A stretch of 64,000 nt of DNA, taken from NCBI GenBank assembly GCA_030063045.1, contig JAQSEB010000140.1, positions 186,001-250,000 of the forward strand, given 5' to 3'. Shown here piece by piece: positions 1 through 10,532 of this stretch (the first letter of the stretch is position 1; each line of letters opens with the position of its first letter). The translations under genes and the position numbers were made by a program. This DNA comes from Pratylenchus scribneri (Eukaryota > Nematoda > Chromadorea > Rhabditida > Pratylenchidae). Under the pieces are notes generated by a model. That model saw only the letters and a program-made list of their open reading frames with translations, searched no databases and was not told the DNA's origin.

Positions 1-2088
1 TTATGTATATTGAATTTAATTTGGCGTCAGATGAAAACTTGTTCATAATATTAACTCTGACTCTGATCAATTCGGCCACCAATTCTGAAAAAATTTTTGC
101 AAATAGAATAAATAAAATTGTAAAATTTTAAAAATGATTTCTAGCAAAATTCGTGATAAATAAAAAATTGATTTTTTAAAAAATTCTCGTTTATGGGAAT
201 AAAAAAAATTTGAATAAAACATGCATAAAATGACTAACCAATCGATAATGCAAGAAAAGCATTTTAAAAATATTCTGGAATTTTTGATCTGCAAAATTTC
301 AGGCAATTCTGACGGTTGCGCACTGCGCGCGCCCCGCTAAAAGCCGCCACGCTCCCCTCGTTTTTTTTCTTATTGACTCGGATTCGGGCATATGATAGCT
401 CCATTAAATCAATTTTTATTCACCGATCACAATCAAAAATAAACTGCCATGCCTTTAGATGTATTCAACCCCACTGATTAGCCATAACTCATAATTTTTC
501 CCCGATCTCAATGAACAATGTTCATTGAATTCACTTTTCATTGCAGTTGTGGTGAATTTTTGTCTTTTAAAAAATTGAATTATCCTTGGCCAAACCAATC
601 TCAGATATAAGAAATAAATATTCTTTTCTTTTAATTTTTAAATTTTTTCTTAAATTTCTTGAGCTCATTTTCGATTTCTTTTTATAGAAAAATATTATTT
701 CTACAATTTTAAGGCTCCGTAGAAATTAAATAAATATATGAGATGTAAAAAATCATAAATTTTATTAAAATTTTTTAAAATTTTCTATTTTCTCTTCAAA
801 ATTACTATCTTGCAATATTTTCAATCGCACATGAAAAATTCTTAAAAAATATCAAAGTTACTTTTGCCAATATCATTCAGCCAATTGCCAGAAATCAAAC
901 ATATCTTTGAACTGAAGATTTTCTATAAAGAAGATATTAAAAATAAATTCTTTTAAATTTAAATATTATGTTGTAAAGATGTAATTTATTTAAAAAATTA
1001 AAAAACTATTAAATAATTAAAATATTAATTAAATGTTGTGGATTTCATATTATTTGATTTGAAAAAGATATTTAGTGAAATAATGTTGTAAATTTAATTT
1101 TATAGAATTAATTTTTTTTTTTTATTTAATATGAAATTTTGCCTAATATTTACAATTCATATATTTATTTTTAACGATAAAATTTAATATCATTCAATAA
1201 ATATTAATTGTAAATTAAATTTAGTTGGTATCAATTTTGAAAACAATTGTACAAAAAATTTATTAAATTAAAATTATTTTGTGAAATAAATTTTTTATTT
1301 TATTTATTATTCATTTTGATCTAAATTTTATAAAATTATTTATTTTGAGAAGGATTGATTGTTCCAAGATCATTTTATGTTAAAATAATTATATTTTAGT
1401 ATTTTAAAAAACCTTAAAGATTAGATTAATTTATGTGATGCAAAATAGCGTCAAAATTAAAAATTTAAAAAAATAAAAATTAATTTAATGAATAAATTCT
1501 TTTCTTTTAAATTATTTTTTTTAATATTTGATTTATTTATTTTTCGATCTCATTGTATTCTTTTTAAAATTTTTAGAAATGAAATTCTCTTTATTTCATA
1601 AAATTCTAACTCATTTATAAGTTTAGCTTATATATTGTTGGTTCAGCCAAAAATAAAATAATAATCTCATCTCATCAGCGAAAAATGGAAATATTAATCG
1701 AAATATTTCAATTTACACTTATGGGTATTAAACCAAAATAAGTGTTTGTCGAAATATTTTTCCGCTAGAACCATTTAAAAAATAATGCCTTTTCTTGCGA
1801 ATCATTTATATATAAATATATGTTTTGAAACCGGTTTTAAAGTTTTCTCAAAATGCTGAATTTGAATTTTCCCAATAAATTGAATATTCGATAAATTCAA
1901 TTTTTCGCCCACCGACCTATTTTAGAGTGCACCATAATTAAAAATTCAAAACTCTCACTACGCATTTACTACAAATTCAACTTTGCCTATTCACATAGAC
2001 TTTAGCAAACAACCGGTCTATTTATTGTGGAATTTGATTATTCGATTTCGACAATCAAAAGCCCTTAATTTCTATCCATTTTCATCAA
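1..2088. other. AT-rich intergenic spacer
   Basis: No convincing exon or RNA gene is visible. The sequence is dominated by A/T runs. A short GC-rich patch near 310-360 has no open frame of useful length. The predicted short ORFs here are phenylalanine/lysine/isoleucine-rich translations of A/T tracts and are not genes. Confidence 0.6.
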
Positions 2089-2580
2089 TGTCTTAGAATT
2101 TCCCCAATGAAATCCTAAGACCTTGTGTTTGGAAATGTTTGGAAAAGGAATAAAATATATTTATTTATTTTTAATTAAAATACATGTGGAATAAATATTG
2201 GATGAATGGAAAGTTGGGTTCAAAGGAATAATTGGGAATTGGGGAATGAATGGGACTAATGCCAGAGGGATCAAGGCGGCTTTATATAGGGCGCCGCGCG
2301 AGAATGGAATGCGAGAATAAGCATGTGGACATAAGGAAAGAAGGGAACAATTGAAGGGAAGAAGAGACATGCTAATGGATTAGCACGTGGATAGATGAGG
2401 GAGGAAGAGGGGCACAAAAGAAGGAAGGGAAAAGTGCACGTGGACAGGTGCACATGGATATGCTAAATTGAGACTAAAATAGGAAAGGAAATTATGAAAT
2501 AATATGACTAATAATTGAATAATAATGGGAATTAAAGGAAAGGATAAATTAAATATTTTAATTCGAAATATTTTTCGACA
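2089..2580 (-). repeat. 3' LTR of the gag-only element
   Basis: 492-bp LTR, identical by eye to the copy at 4565-5056 at an offset of 2,476. On the minus strand it holds a TATA-like CTATATAAAG (reverse of about 2281-2290) and AATAAA-type polyadenylation signals near 2160-2175, as expected for U3-R-U5. The small ORFs predicted across it are shadows. Confidence 0.92.
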
Positions 2581-2609
2581 TTCCGCCCCGAGAAGATATT
2601 TTTTCCATA

Positions 2610-3554
2610 TTATTCATCAAATCCGCTTAATTCTCTTTTGTCGTTTCTCATCTGCCAAACCATTTCTCTTTGCTTCAAAAATTTGTCAGCTAATTCAATC
2701 AATTTTGTTGTGTTGAAGTCAGCAATGTTTCTTTTTTCCTGTATTATTTCTAGTAATAACCATTTTGGGAATTTTTCCATAATTATTTCTTGAATTACCG
2801 TTACATTCACATTTTCACCTGCTTGTTCCAATTGATTCAAAATTCGCGTGCATTCGCTAGTCATTTTTCTAACATCAATTGTCTTTGGAGTCTTAGAATG
2901 AATTTCTCCCAATTCCTTATATAAGTTCGATTTAAATGTTTCCATGTCACCAAATCTTTTGATAAGATGGTCCTTAACAATTTTATAATTCCCAACTGTC
3001 ACTGTATATCCTTTGAGGTCTATTTCAGCATCATCTTTCATACACGATAACAAGTAAGCTAACTTTTGAACTTCGGGTATTGTTTTATCTGAGTCTATTG
3101 AGGCTTCGAAAATACTCCAAAATTGCATCCAGTTTTTAAATTGACCATCAAATTGAGGTAGGGTAAGTTTCGGAAGATGCACTCTCTGTTTTTTATTATC
3201 ATGAATTTGTATAGCTAATGTTTGATGTTTCTGCTGCAGCCAATTTTCTAGATTATCAATCATTTCTCTTCCCTGATCTATAAGCTCGATAAAATTTCCA
3301 TGATTATTCAAATAATTAGTAAATTCCTGTTCTTCTCTAACTCGATTCACAGCATCTGCCATAATCATTAATTCTGACCAATCACTAATTTTTCCATCCA
3401 ATGTATTTATTGCGTTTTTTATCTTAAGAAGTATTTCCTTTACCGATTGCTCGGTTTGTTGTCCTTGTTCCCCTAGAAGATTATTCGCTTGTGCTATGTA
3501 ATTCGCCAATCGTGTTCGGGTGAGACCAATAGAGGTTCTAATTGGTCCAGACAT
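2610..3554 (-). CDS. Gag-like protein of the retroelement (DUF1759-like domain)
   Basis: A single uninterrupted 314-residue frame filling most of the internal region and stopping 30 bp before the 3' LTR. Residues 1-120 look helical and rich in Q, N and E. Around residues 127-200 there is a block with LPKLTLPQF, then F-K-N-W-x-x-F-W, then K-L-A-Y-L-L-S and H-L-I-K-R-F-G-D. This pattern is typical of the DUF1759 gag-associated region of BEL/Pao elements, where substrate-like phrases of the form LPK-L-x-LP-x-F-x-G precede a tryptophan-rich helix. No CCHC zinc knuckle, protease or polymerase motif is visible. The frame is intact, consistent with the fresh insertion. The likely role is particle assembly and RNA packaging for a non-autonomous element; this follows from the family and is not shown by the sequence alone. 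Confidence 0.85.
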   Translation of the reverse strand: MSGPIRTSIGLTRTRLANYIAQANNLLGEQGQQTEQSVKEILLKIKNAINTLDGKISDWSELMIMADAVNRVREEQEFTNYLNNHGNFIELIDQGREMIDNLENWLQQKHQTLAIQIHDNKKQRVHLPKLTLPQFDGQFKNWMQFWSIFEASIDSDKTIPEVQKLAYLLSCMKDDAEIDLKGYTVTVGNYKIVKDHLIKRFGDMETFKSNLYKELGEIHSKTPKTIDVRKMTSECTRILNQLEQAGENVNVTVIQEIIMEKFPKWLLLEIIQEKRNIADFNTTKLIELADKFLKQREMVWQMRNDKRELSGFDE

Positions 3555-4564
3555 CTTAATAACTGTCTAAATATGAAGAAGGATCACAAAAAATCCAATT
3601 CCGGAAGGACTCTGCCAGCACGAGAAAAAAAATGAAAAGAAATTTTTCAAACAAAAAAAATTTTCTGTGCAGTTATAAAAATATTAGGCTTATTAGAAGC
3701 AAATGATTATCCTCTCGATTCAGAACAATTGTGATGAAGGTCACTCAGATTAAAATCTGACAGCAAAAAGTAAATTCAAAAATGATTCGCGCACTGGCCA
3801 AAATTTTTTTTTTGTTCGTTTGCTTGACTAAAAACAAGGGTTTAGCTCTCTGCAAAGGGCGTTTTGGCTCTCAGGCCACAAAGGTGAATAGGAACAAGTT
3901 CAATAAATATTTATTGATTAGGCGGCTCTCGGCCACAAAGTGAATAGAAGCAAAATCCAAGGAATTATGAGGCACTCGGCCAAAGAATGAATAAAAACCC
4001 AGTATAATGAATGTTTAGGCGCAAAAAGTTGAATGGAACACAGTCCAATAAATGTTGTTTAGGCACTCAGGCCAAAAAATGAATGGAACTCAGTCCGATG
4101 ATTAGGCACTCAGGCTACAAATTGAATGGAAATCAATCCAATGAATGTTTAGGCACTCAGGCCAAAAAAATGAATGTGCTTTGGCACTCTGGCCAAAAGG
4201 TTGAAGAGGAACAAAAGTCCAATGAATGTTAGGCAAACAAGCCAAATAAAAGTCTTAAAGCTTTATGGTACAGCAAAATGATGACCGCCTGCCTCAGTCA
4301 CACTTTCTGCTGCTCAAATTTTTGTTATTGAAAGTATTGTTTGTTGAGAAATTGTTGTTGCAATTCTGGCCAAAATTTAACAAGGCCGCCCAAAATTTTG
4401 TTGTTGAAGAATTGGTTGAAAATGTTGCGTTTGGTTTTCCTCTGAAAACCCCCAAAATTCAAATGTTGAAATTGTTGAAAAAATGTTGTTTTGGTTTTAC
4501 TCGAAAACCCTCAAATTTTGTTGTTGAAATGGCCCAAATCCGGTAGTTGGCCGTTGCACCAAAA
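3555..4564 (-). other. 1-kb retroelement leader with degenerate tandem repeats
   Basis: Non-coding leader between the 5' LTR and gag in element orientation. From about 3840 to 4260 it contains degenerate repeats around the phrases AGGCACTCAGGCCAAAA and GAATGGAACTCAGTCCAATG. From about 4280 to 4540 it has repeated TTGTTGTTGAA and AAAATTTTG blocks. The small plus-strand ORF at 4265-4546 is a translation of these repeats. The region could carry a packaging signal, but that is inference. Confidence 0.6.
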
Positions 4565-5056
4565 TGTCTTAGAATTTCCCCAATGAAATCCTAAGACCTT
4601 GTGTTTGGAAATGTTTGGAAAAGGAATAAAATATATTTATTTATTTTTAATTAAAATACATGTGGAATAAATATTGGATGAATGGAAAGTTGGGTTCAAA
4701 GGAATAATTGGGAATTGGGGAATGAATGGGACTAATGCCAGAGGGATCAAGGCGGCTTTATATAGGGCGCCGCGCGAGAATGGAATGCGAGAATAAGCAT
4801 GTGGACATAAGGAAAGAAGGGAACAATTGAAGGGAAGAAGAGACATGCTAATGGATTAGCACGTGGATAGATGAGGGAGGAAGAGGGGCACAAAAGAAGG
4901 AAGGGAAAAGTGCACGTGGACAGGTGCACATGGATATGCTAAATTGAGACTAAAATAGGAAAGGAAATTATGAAATAATATGACTAATAATTGAATAATA
5001 ATGGGAATTAAAGGAAAGGATAAATTAAATATTTTAATTCGAAATATTTTTCGACA
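4565..5056 (-). repeat. 5' LTR of the gag-only element
   Basis: Direct 492-bp LTR paired with 2089-2580. A TATA-like box lies on the minus strand at about 4757-4766, and the end is followed immediately by the target duplication ATCAA. Confidence 0.92.
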
Positions 5057-5087
5057 ATCAACCATTTCCAAATTGTTCTTATTGCAA

Positions 5088-5167
5088 CTCGCCGGACGGA
5101 CATAGCAAATGTTTGGATGAATTTATTTTTTTCCATCCAACATTGGCTATGTTCATCTAGCGACGAG
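5088..5167 (+). ncRNA. Candidate miRNA-like hairpin A
   Basis: The arm starting ACGGACATAGCAAATGTTTG (5096-5115) followed by GATG pairs with CATCCAACATTGGCTATGTTC (about 5134-5154) across a T-rich loop. The stem extends outwards through CTCG at 5088 and CGAG at 5164-5167, giving about 34 paired positions with small bulges. That size suits a pri-miRNA. No small-RNA evidence is available, and an inverted-repeat relic remains possible. The same 20-nt 5' arm recurs at 5584-5603. Confidence 0.4.
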
Positions 5168-5397
5168 CGTTAAAAGAGAACATGATCTCTGATTGACCGA
5201 AGGATCCATAAAGAGAGATGGAGCAATGTATTTCATATGCCGTTCATCACATCATCATTCATCAAAAATTTAGGACAACCGCATGTGCCCTAAATTCCAA
5301 TCAATGCAATTAACAATAAGCAAAATTATTATCTAATTAGATTGGAACTAAAAATAGAAATAAATAATTTTAATTTTATTAATAATACAAGATTTTA

Positions 5398-5583
5398 ACG
5401 GCTGCCCCCATCCGCCCAGCGGCGGCCTGATGGGCCGACCGCCTCCCGACCCCAAAGGTCTATCCATACAGACGCGGGCGATGTTCAGCCATGCGCTGTA
5501 GGATCGGCGCTAGAGGTCCGTCCGGTGGACGCGCTCCCTGGGGAAGCGGTACGACGCGATGTTTGCGTCGTAGCCATCGGCGA
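5398..5583. other. GC-rich island in AT-rich spacer
   Basis: About 185 bp of strikingly GC-rich sequence in a surrounding that is mostly A/T. It contains a perfect 8-bp hairpin with 7-nt loop (TACGACGC GATGTTT GCGTCGTA, about 5549-5571) and other short inverted pairs such as GGTCCGTCCGGTGGAC. Both strands have in-frame stops in the longest readings, so a coding origin is not supported. It could be a structured RNA, a relic of another transposon or a transferred piece. I do not recognise it. Confidence 0.45.
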
Positions 5584-5640
5584 ACGGACATAGCAAATGT
5601 TTGAAAAAATTCGAACATTGTTATTTGATCTGGCCAGAGA
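5584..5640 (+). ncRNA. Candidate miRNA-like hairpin B
   Basis: Begins with the same 20 nt as the 5' arm of hairpin A (ACGGACATAGCAAATGTTTG), then a short A-rich loop and a weaker complementary arm CGAACATTGTTATTTG. Base pairing is less complete than in hairpin A. The shared 5' arm with a diverged 3' arm is what a duplicated miRNA can look like, but could equally come from a duplicated repeat edge. Confidence 0.3.
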
Positions 5641-8600
5641 TCAGTTTGGGGGCGAGATTTGATTTTGAAATTTGAATTTTGAAGAAACGATTATTATAAA
5701 TTGTAGATGCTTTGTAAGTTGCATAAAAGGACCCCATTTCACGCACCCTGCATTTTTTACAAATAGTTTATCGCTATTTTTTGGTCATTGACTCCCTCTA
5801 CTCATTGGAACACTACCTTCCCAAACTTTTATCCACGGGAAGCAGTGGTAATCACGTGGAAGGGGACAGAGACCGTATCCTATTTAATATTTTGTCTCTG
5901 CTGGGAAGAAGAAAAGACGTCTAGAGAAATTAAATGTTCCAATGAATCTTTTCTCCTCTTGTCTGCGCTAATTCATAGTGAAGAGACGCTGCAATATTTC
6001 CATAATTTGATTTGCTTACACGAATATTGCTGCCCAAATGAAATATGAATCCTATTACAATTTCCCAATGGTGAGAGGAGAAAAGGGCAAATTTCGCTGG
6101 CATAAACTTGCTGTGGTGTTCCTGCAATCATAGAATGCAGGACACCTGTGGCAAGACTCCCTCATTGCATTTTCGAGTGGTGTTGATGTTGACTCATAGG
6201 GAGGTCCCGAACTGGGATAGGCCCACAGCTAAATTTTTGAGTGCGGAGGATAGCGTTCGCGATTCCCCCTAGCGTTCGCGATTCCCCCTTAAAATTTAAA
6301 TATGGTAAATTGGGAGAAAATAAATGTTGTGTGATTAGATTTGGATATGTAAATCGTTAATTAATTATTTTTAGCCTCTGAGAAAACCTTCAAAACAAAA
6401 AATGCAGGTAAGATTTTCATTTGGTCATTTTAGAAAACAATTAGAATTTTCCAAAATAATTAACGAATTGTAAATATTTTTTTCTAAATTAGCAAAACGC
6501 CGTTTTAGAATTCAAATATCAAGTTTGTTCATTATTTCTTTTCATTGATTTCACTAACAATAAAAACTCGAAAAAACAACACAAACGAAGCAACTTTTAT
6601 AAAACAAATTATTTTAAGATATTTGATTAAAGATTTGTTTTTTATCGAAAATTCGGATCCTTTTGCCGAAAGATCGGTTTTTAGGAAAATTTTCCAATGA
6701 TTTATCTTATAGAAAAACTATTGCATCGAATGATTTATTAAATAATATAATTTTCAATTATTAAAATAAAAAGAAATAAAGGCCCTATTAAAATTTGAGG
6801 TTAAATTTCTATGGAACATAAAAATTTAAATTTTATTGATACGAAATTTTCGGATTAAATTCAAACCAAAATAGATTTTATAATTTTTTATATCCCATAA
6901 AATTTTAAAATTAATTTTAAAATAAAATTTTAGCTTACATAATAAATATGACCATTTTTATTTCAAAATATTATTTTATAATTTTTTTTTTTACCAATTT
7001 ATTAATTTTTTGGTCCATTAATCAATAAAATGTTTAAAAAATTATTTTAATAAATGTCTGACGAAAATCGACAACTTTCATAATTAAATTGAATTTTTGT
7101 GGAATGAATGATGGAATTATTTAGAATAATTTTGTAAGAAATAAATTTATTTAATTTTTATGACTTGAAATTTTTCAATTTCCGATTTTATTTCTCCAAA
7201 TTTAAAAAAAAAATATAATTTTATTTTAAATTTTTATGTGAAACTGTCCAATCAATCAACGAATAAAATTATTTAATTTATTTAGGAAGGAATTGACTAT
7301 TTTAATTTTATTAGAAATTAAAACAAATTTTGTAAAAAGTATTCAAATAACATTTGATAAATACGTTTTCCAGATCTCATATAATATTTATTTTATTCAA
7401 CACAATATAAAATTGGCTCTTTTCATCCAATTAAAAATTCAAACCGCTTTGTGGCTGCAAAAAAAATTAACAGATGTTGTGATTTTTTATTTTATGTTAA
7501 TTTTTATATCAAAATATTTAATTGTTGCCATAAATGGCTAAATTATGCTTAAAATTTTTTTTGTGCCAAATAATTTTAATGTTTATTTTTTATATTTGAA
7601 ATATTTTTATTTTTATCGCTAAAATTATTTCATCAAATTTTTAATGACATTTTTAAATTATAATTTTATTTCTCTAATATATTTGCAAATTTTAATTAAA
7701 ATTTTTCACAATTTTTACTTGGCATTCTAATTTTACTAATTTTCACTGATACATTCAATATATCAATCTAAATATTTTCAGATAATTATTTTGCCCTAAT
7801 TTTGTTTTTCTAATATTAAATAAATTCTTCAAATTAAATTTTTCTATAATTTTAAACTCATAAAATATTTTAATGTTATTGAAAATAATAATTCATCTGA
7901 ATTTCTAAAAATTAATTTTAAATACAACGAAGGCTTGAACGCTCTAAATATTTTGTTTTTAAAATAAAAAATAATAAAATAATAAATGCAATTATTTTAT
8001 TATTAATAAATAATTGGCATTAATTTATATTACTATTTTCCAAATATTTTAATCTTTTTCTCGCAAATTATTGTCAAAAAATAAGATTTTATTTGTTTTT
8101 TTTTTTCAACAATGCGCAAAAAAGAAAATTATTCGACTACCCTCCTCCAATTATTTTTTAATTAAAAATTCCATATTTTTCCTTCATTCTTTCAATTCAA
8201 ATTGAATAAATTACATATATTATTTTTATTATTTTTTCATTTGGATAAATTTTATGCCAATAATAAAGTTTTTTTTGCATTGCCCGGTATTAAGACAAAT
8301 TCAGAATATCGGACTCCATAGATGTTTAACAATAATTATTTATAAATATTTGTTAGAAAACCATAAATTAAACGATTTTTAATGTATTCAGAAAAAAATC
8401 CTCCATTCATATAATCGGAACAAAATAATTCAATAAATAAACAAACATATATTTTTTAAATAAAAATTAATGTTTCTAAAAGTTTTCTAAATATTTCTTT
8501 AATTTTTGAATTTTAGTTTTTTTATTTTAATATTCTTGTACGTTTGTTCCAGAAGTCTACTTAATTAATATTACAATTTTTCATTATTTTAAAAATTTCT

Positions 8601-10145
8601 TATTAAATTTTCTTATGGGTTTCAAAATTTTAATTTTTTTTTAAAAGCAGCGGAAAATAGAAAATATATTTGTATGTAGTTAAATCAATTTGAGCAGCTA
8701 AATTACATCATAATTTGAAAAAGAAAAATTTTCTAAATTTTAAAACAAAGTATTTATTATAATATTTTATTTATATTTATCGCACGCTTTTAATTAAAAT
8801 TATACTTTTTTTTTCAACCACTTCGCATCTCCTTTTCAGTGTAATTGGGGATTATGGCATAAACTTTCACTTCGCACTAGGCCACCGATGAATCATCGCT
8901 GCTTCCTCCTTGCGTAATCATCTTTTGATAATTAAAAATTTAAAAAAAAATTATGAAAAAATGTAACCCATAAAAATTTTACAAGCGCGAATTAATAAAT
9001 TTACGAAAGAAAAACATTAGAAAAGAACAAGGTCCTTACGGCAGAAAAGCTGTCAAACAAATGAAAATATGCGAGTAGAATTTGGTTAAATTTTCGAGAG
9101 GAAAAATATAAATTAGTTAAAAACAAAATTCTTTGTTAACTTTTTTGATTTTTTAATATTTTATGTGCATAAAGCTGACCTTTCTTTTTAATTTATTTCT
9201 CCATATTTTTGATTATCATATCAAAAATAAAGTAAAATTTTTATGAGTTCAAAAAACGAATTAAATTTTTTTAACCAATTTATTATCTTTTCTCAGAAAA
9301 TTAATTTAATTTTTTTGAGCTAAGAAAAGAATTAAAAATAAATAAATTTGTAAATGAGTTAAAATGAATTCAATCTTTCACACGAAAATAAAAAACATCA
9401 TTTTACGTCCAATAATAATCTGTAAAAATCGAAAAAAAATTTTAAAAATACTCAATAAAATTTTAAGCACTGCCTAATTAAAGGCAATGCAATCCAAAAA
9501 TTTAGTTTATTCAACTCAAAGAGTTAATAAATTTTGTCTACCTTTACTTTGAGACTTTCGTCTGATTTCACTCAATTATGAGGGGCGATTTATTTAAATC
9601 TATCCCTCAAATTATCTACGAGTTGGAATTACAAAAAGGGAGACATTTTTCGAATTTTTAGATTTTTATTTATTTTATAATAATTTTAGCAATTAAATCA
9701 TTGTAAAAATTTTAAGAATAATTAGAATAAAAAAGAAAATTTTCTGAAGATATTTTCGAAAATTTTCAAACAAAAATTAGTTAAAATGAATACAATCCTT
9801 ACACACGAAAACAAAAAAAAAAACATCAAACATATTGAATGCTATCAAAATTCAAATTTGTAGTTATTTTTATTCTTGCCATTTAACAATAAATTTGTTT
9901 AAAATTTTAAAATAAACCCAAAAATTACTTTATAAAAGACGCAATCCATCCAATCCAATTCTTCACCATTTTGCCGATGTTGGTCACAATATTTGCTGAA
10001 AATTTATGATAATTTTACATAAATAATTTTATGTGTTTGAGCCAAAGATGTTAGAGCATGGAGTAGAGAAATGAATAAAAGGTGGAGAAAAAGATAAAAA
10101 GAAATGTTAAAATGAAAGTTAAATAATTTCTCCAACTTTCTACCC
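5641..10145. other. AT-rich spacer without recognisable genes
   Basis: Apart from the hairpin at 6107-6155, I see no supported gene. The ORFs at 5788-6048 and 7293-7541 lack family motifs. An 18-bp unit GCGTTCGCGATTCCCCCT is duplicated in tandem near 6253-6290. A roughly 45-bp segment occurs twice (near 9358-9405 and 9779-9830; both carry GTTAAAATGAAT then ACACGAAAA). At 8841-8915 an exon-like segment is bounded by TTTTCAG and GC|GTAATC but matches nothing I know. Confidence 0.5.
6107..6155 (+). ncRNA. Short strong hairpin with 20-nt arms
   Basis: CTTGCTGTGGTGTTCCTGCA at 6107-6126 can pair with TGCAGGACACCTGTGGCAAG at 6136-6155 around a 9-nt loop, with one bulge and a few mismatches near the base. 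It lies in a stretch with other inverted words, such as CTTTTCTCCTCTT near 5950 against GAGAGGAGAAAAG near 6074. It may be a small RNA precursor or the tip of a larger fold-back. Confidence 0.3.
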
Positions 10146-10225
10146 TCATATGCATATCATAAAATTATTTTTGGACTGATCAATTAATCCTATATATACG
10201 AGAATTTTTTCCAAACTTAACGTGT

Positions 10226-10532
10226 TCAGACGATCGTGCCGAGGTGATTGCTTGCGTTGGCGGGTTGGCCAGCATTGTCTGCTACCATTCCTGGCGATTC
10301 CAGCAGGCAACCTTGGGCGGGCAGGCCCTCGGAAGCCAAAATGCTGAAGTAACTCCTTCGCCCAAAAGGAGTCGGACTGCGGCACAGTGACAAAATTCCT
10401 ACGGGTCTTATTCTCATACGGGTGGGCTTGGAGAAGAATTGTAGCCACTTGCTGCTGCTGGCCCAACATGAGCGGCCGAAGGCCCGCCAAGAACGTAGTT
10501 CAACCACCAATGAGGGGGCGTCTGAACCATTT
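10226..10532 (-). other. GC-rich coding-like segment of unknown function
   Basis: About 300 bp of balanced composition in AT-rich spacer, open in two minus-strand frames. One frame (stop near 10226) ends with ...PANASNHLGTIV and has S/P/G/A/N-rich composition like the C-terminus of a regulatory protein. Another begins MVQTPPHWWLNYVLGG after a possible ATG at 10532 and could join onward using a GTATGA donor. A splice acceptor (GGTTCAG) sits at the upstream edge. I cannot choose a frame or join it to other exons. It may be a terminal exon of a gene with distant exons, or a pseudogene. Confidence 0.3.

Larger units (their letters stand above)
2089..5056 (-). mobile_element. Gag-only BEL/Pao-like LTR retrotransposon, complete and young
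   Basis: A 2,968-bp element bounded by two direct 492-bp LTRs (2089-2580 and 4565-5056) that begin TG and end CA and look identical by eye. It is flanked by the 5-bp direct duplication ATCAA (2084-2088 and 5057-5061). The only long reading frame is a minus-strand gag-like gene, so the element reads right to left and its 5' LTR is at 4565-5056. A primer-binding-site candidate starting TGGTGCAACGG lies a few bases inside the 5' LTR. A purine-rich tract (CTCGGGGCGGAA on the minus strand) abuts the 3' LTR. There is no room for protease, reverse transcriptase, RNase H or integrase, so mobilisation must depend on a partner element. Identical LTRs imply very recent insertion. The BEL/Pao assignment rests on the gag-associated domain and is probable rather than proven. 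Confidence 0.92.

Noticed and set aside
2161..2453. Small ORFs inside the LTRs, repeated at 4637-5071
   Set aside because: They lie entirely in LTR sequence, are identical between LTRs, and have no domain.
5788..6127. 86- and 65-residue ORFs on both strands
   Set aside because: No motif, no splice support, and the region is rich in inverted words; more likely a fold-back or RNA-type sequence.
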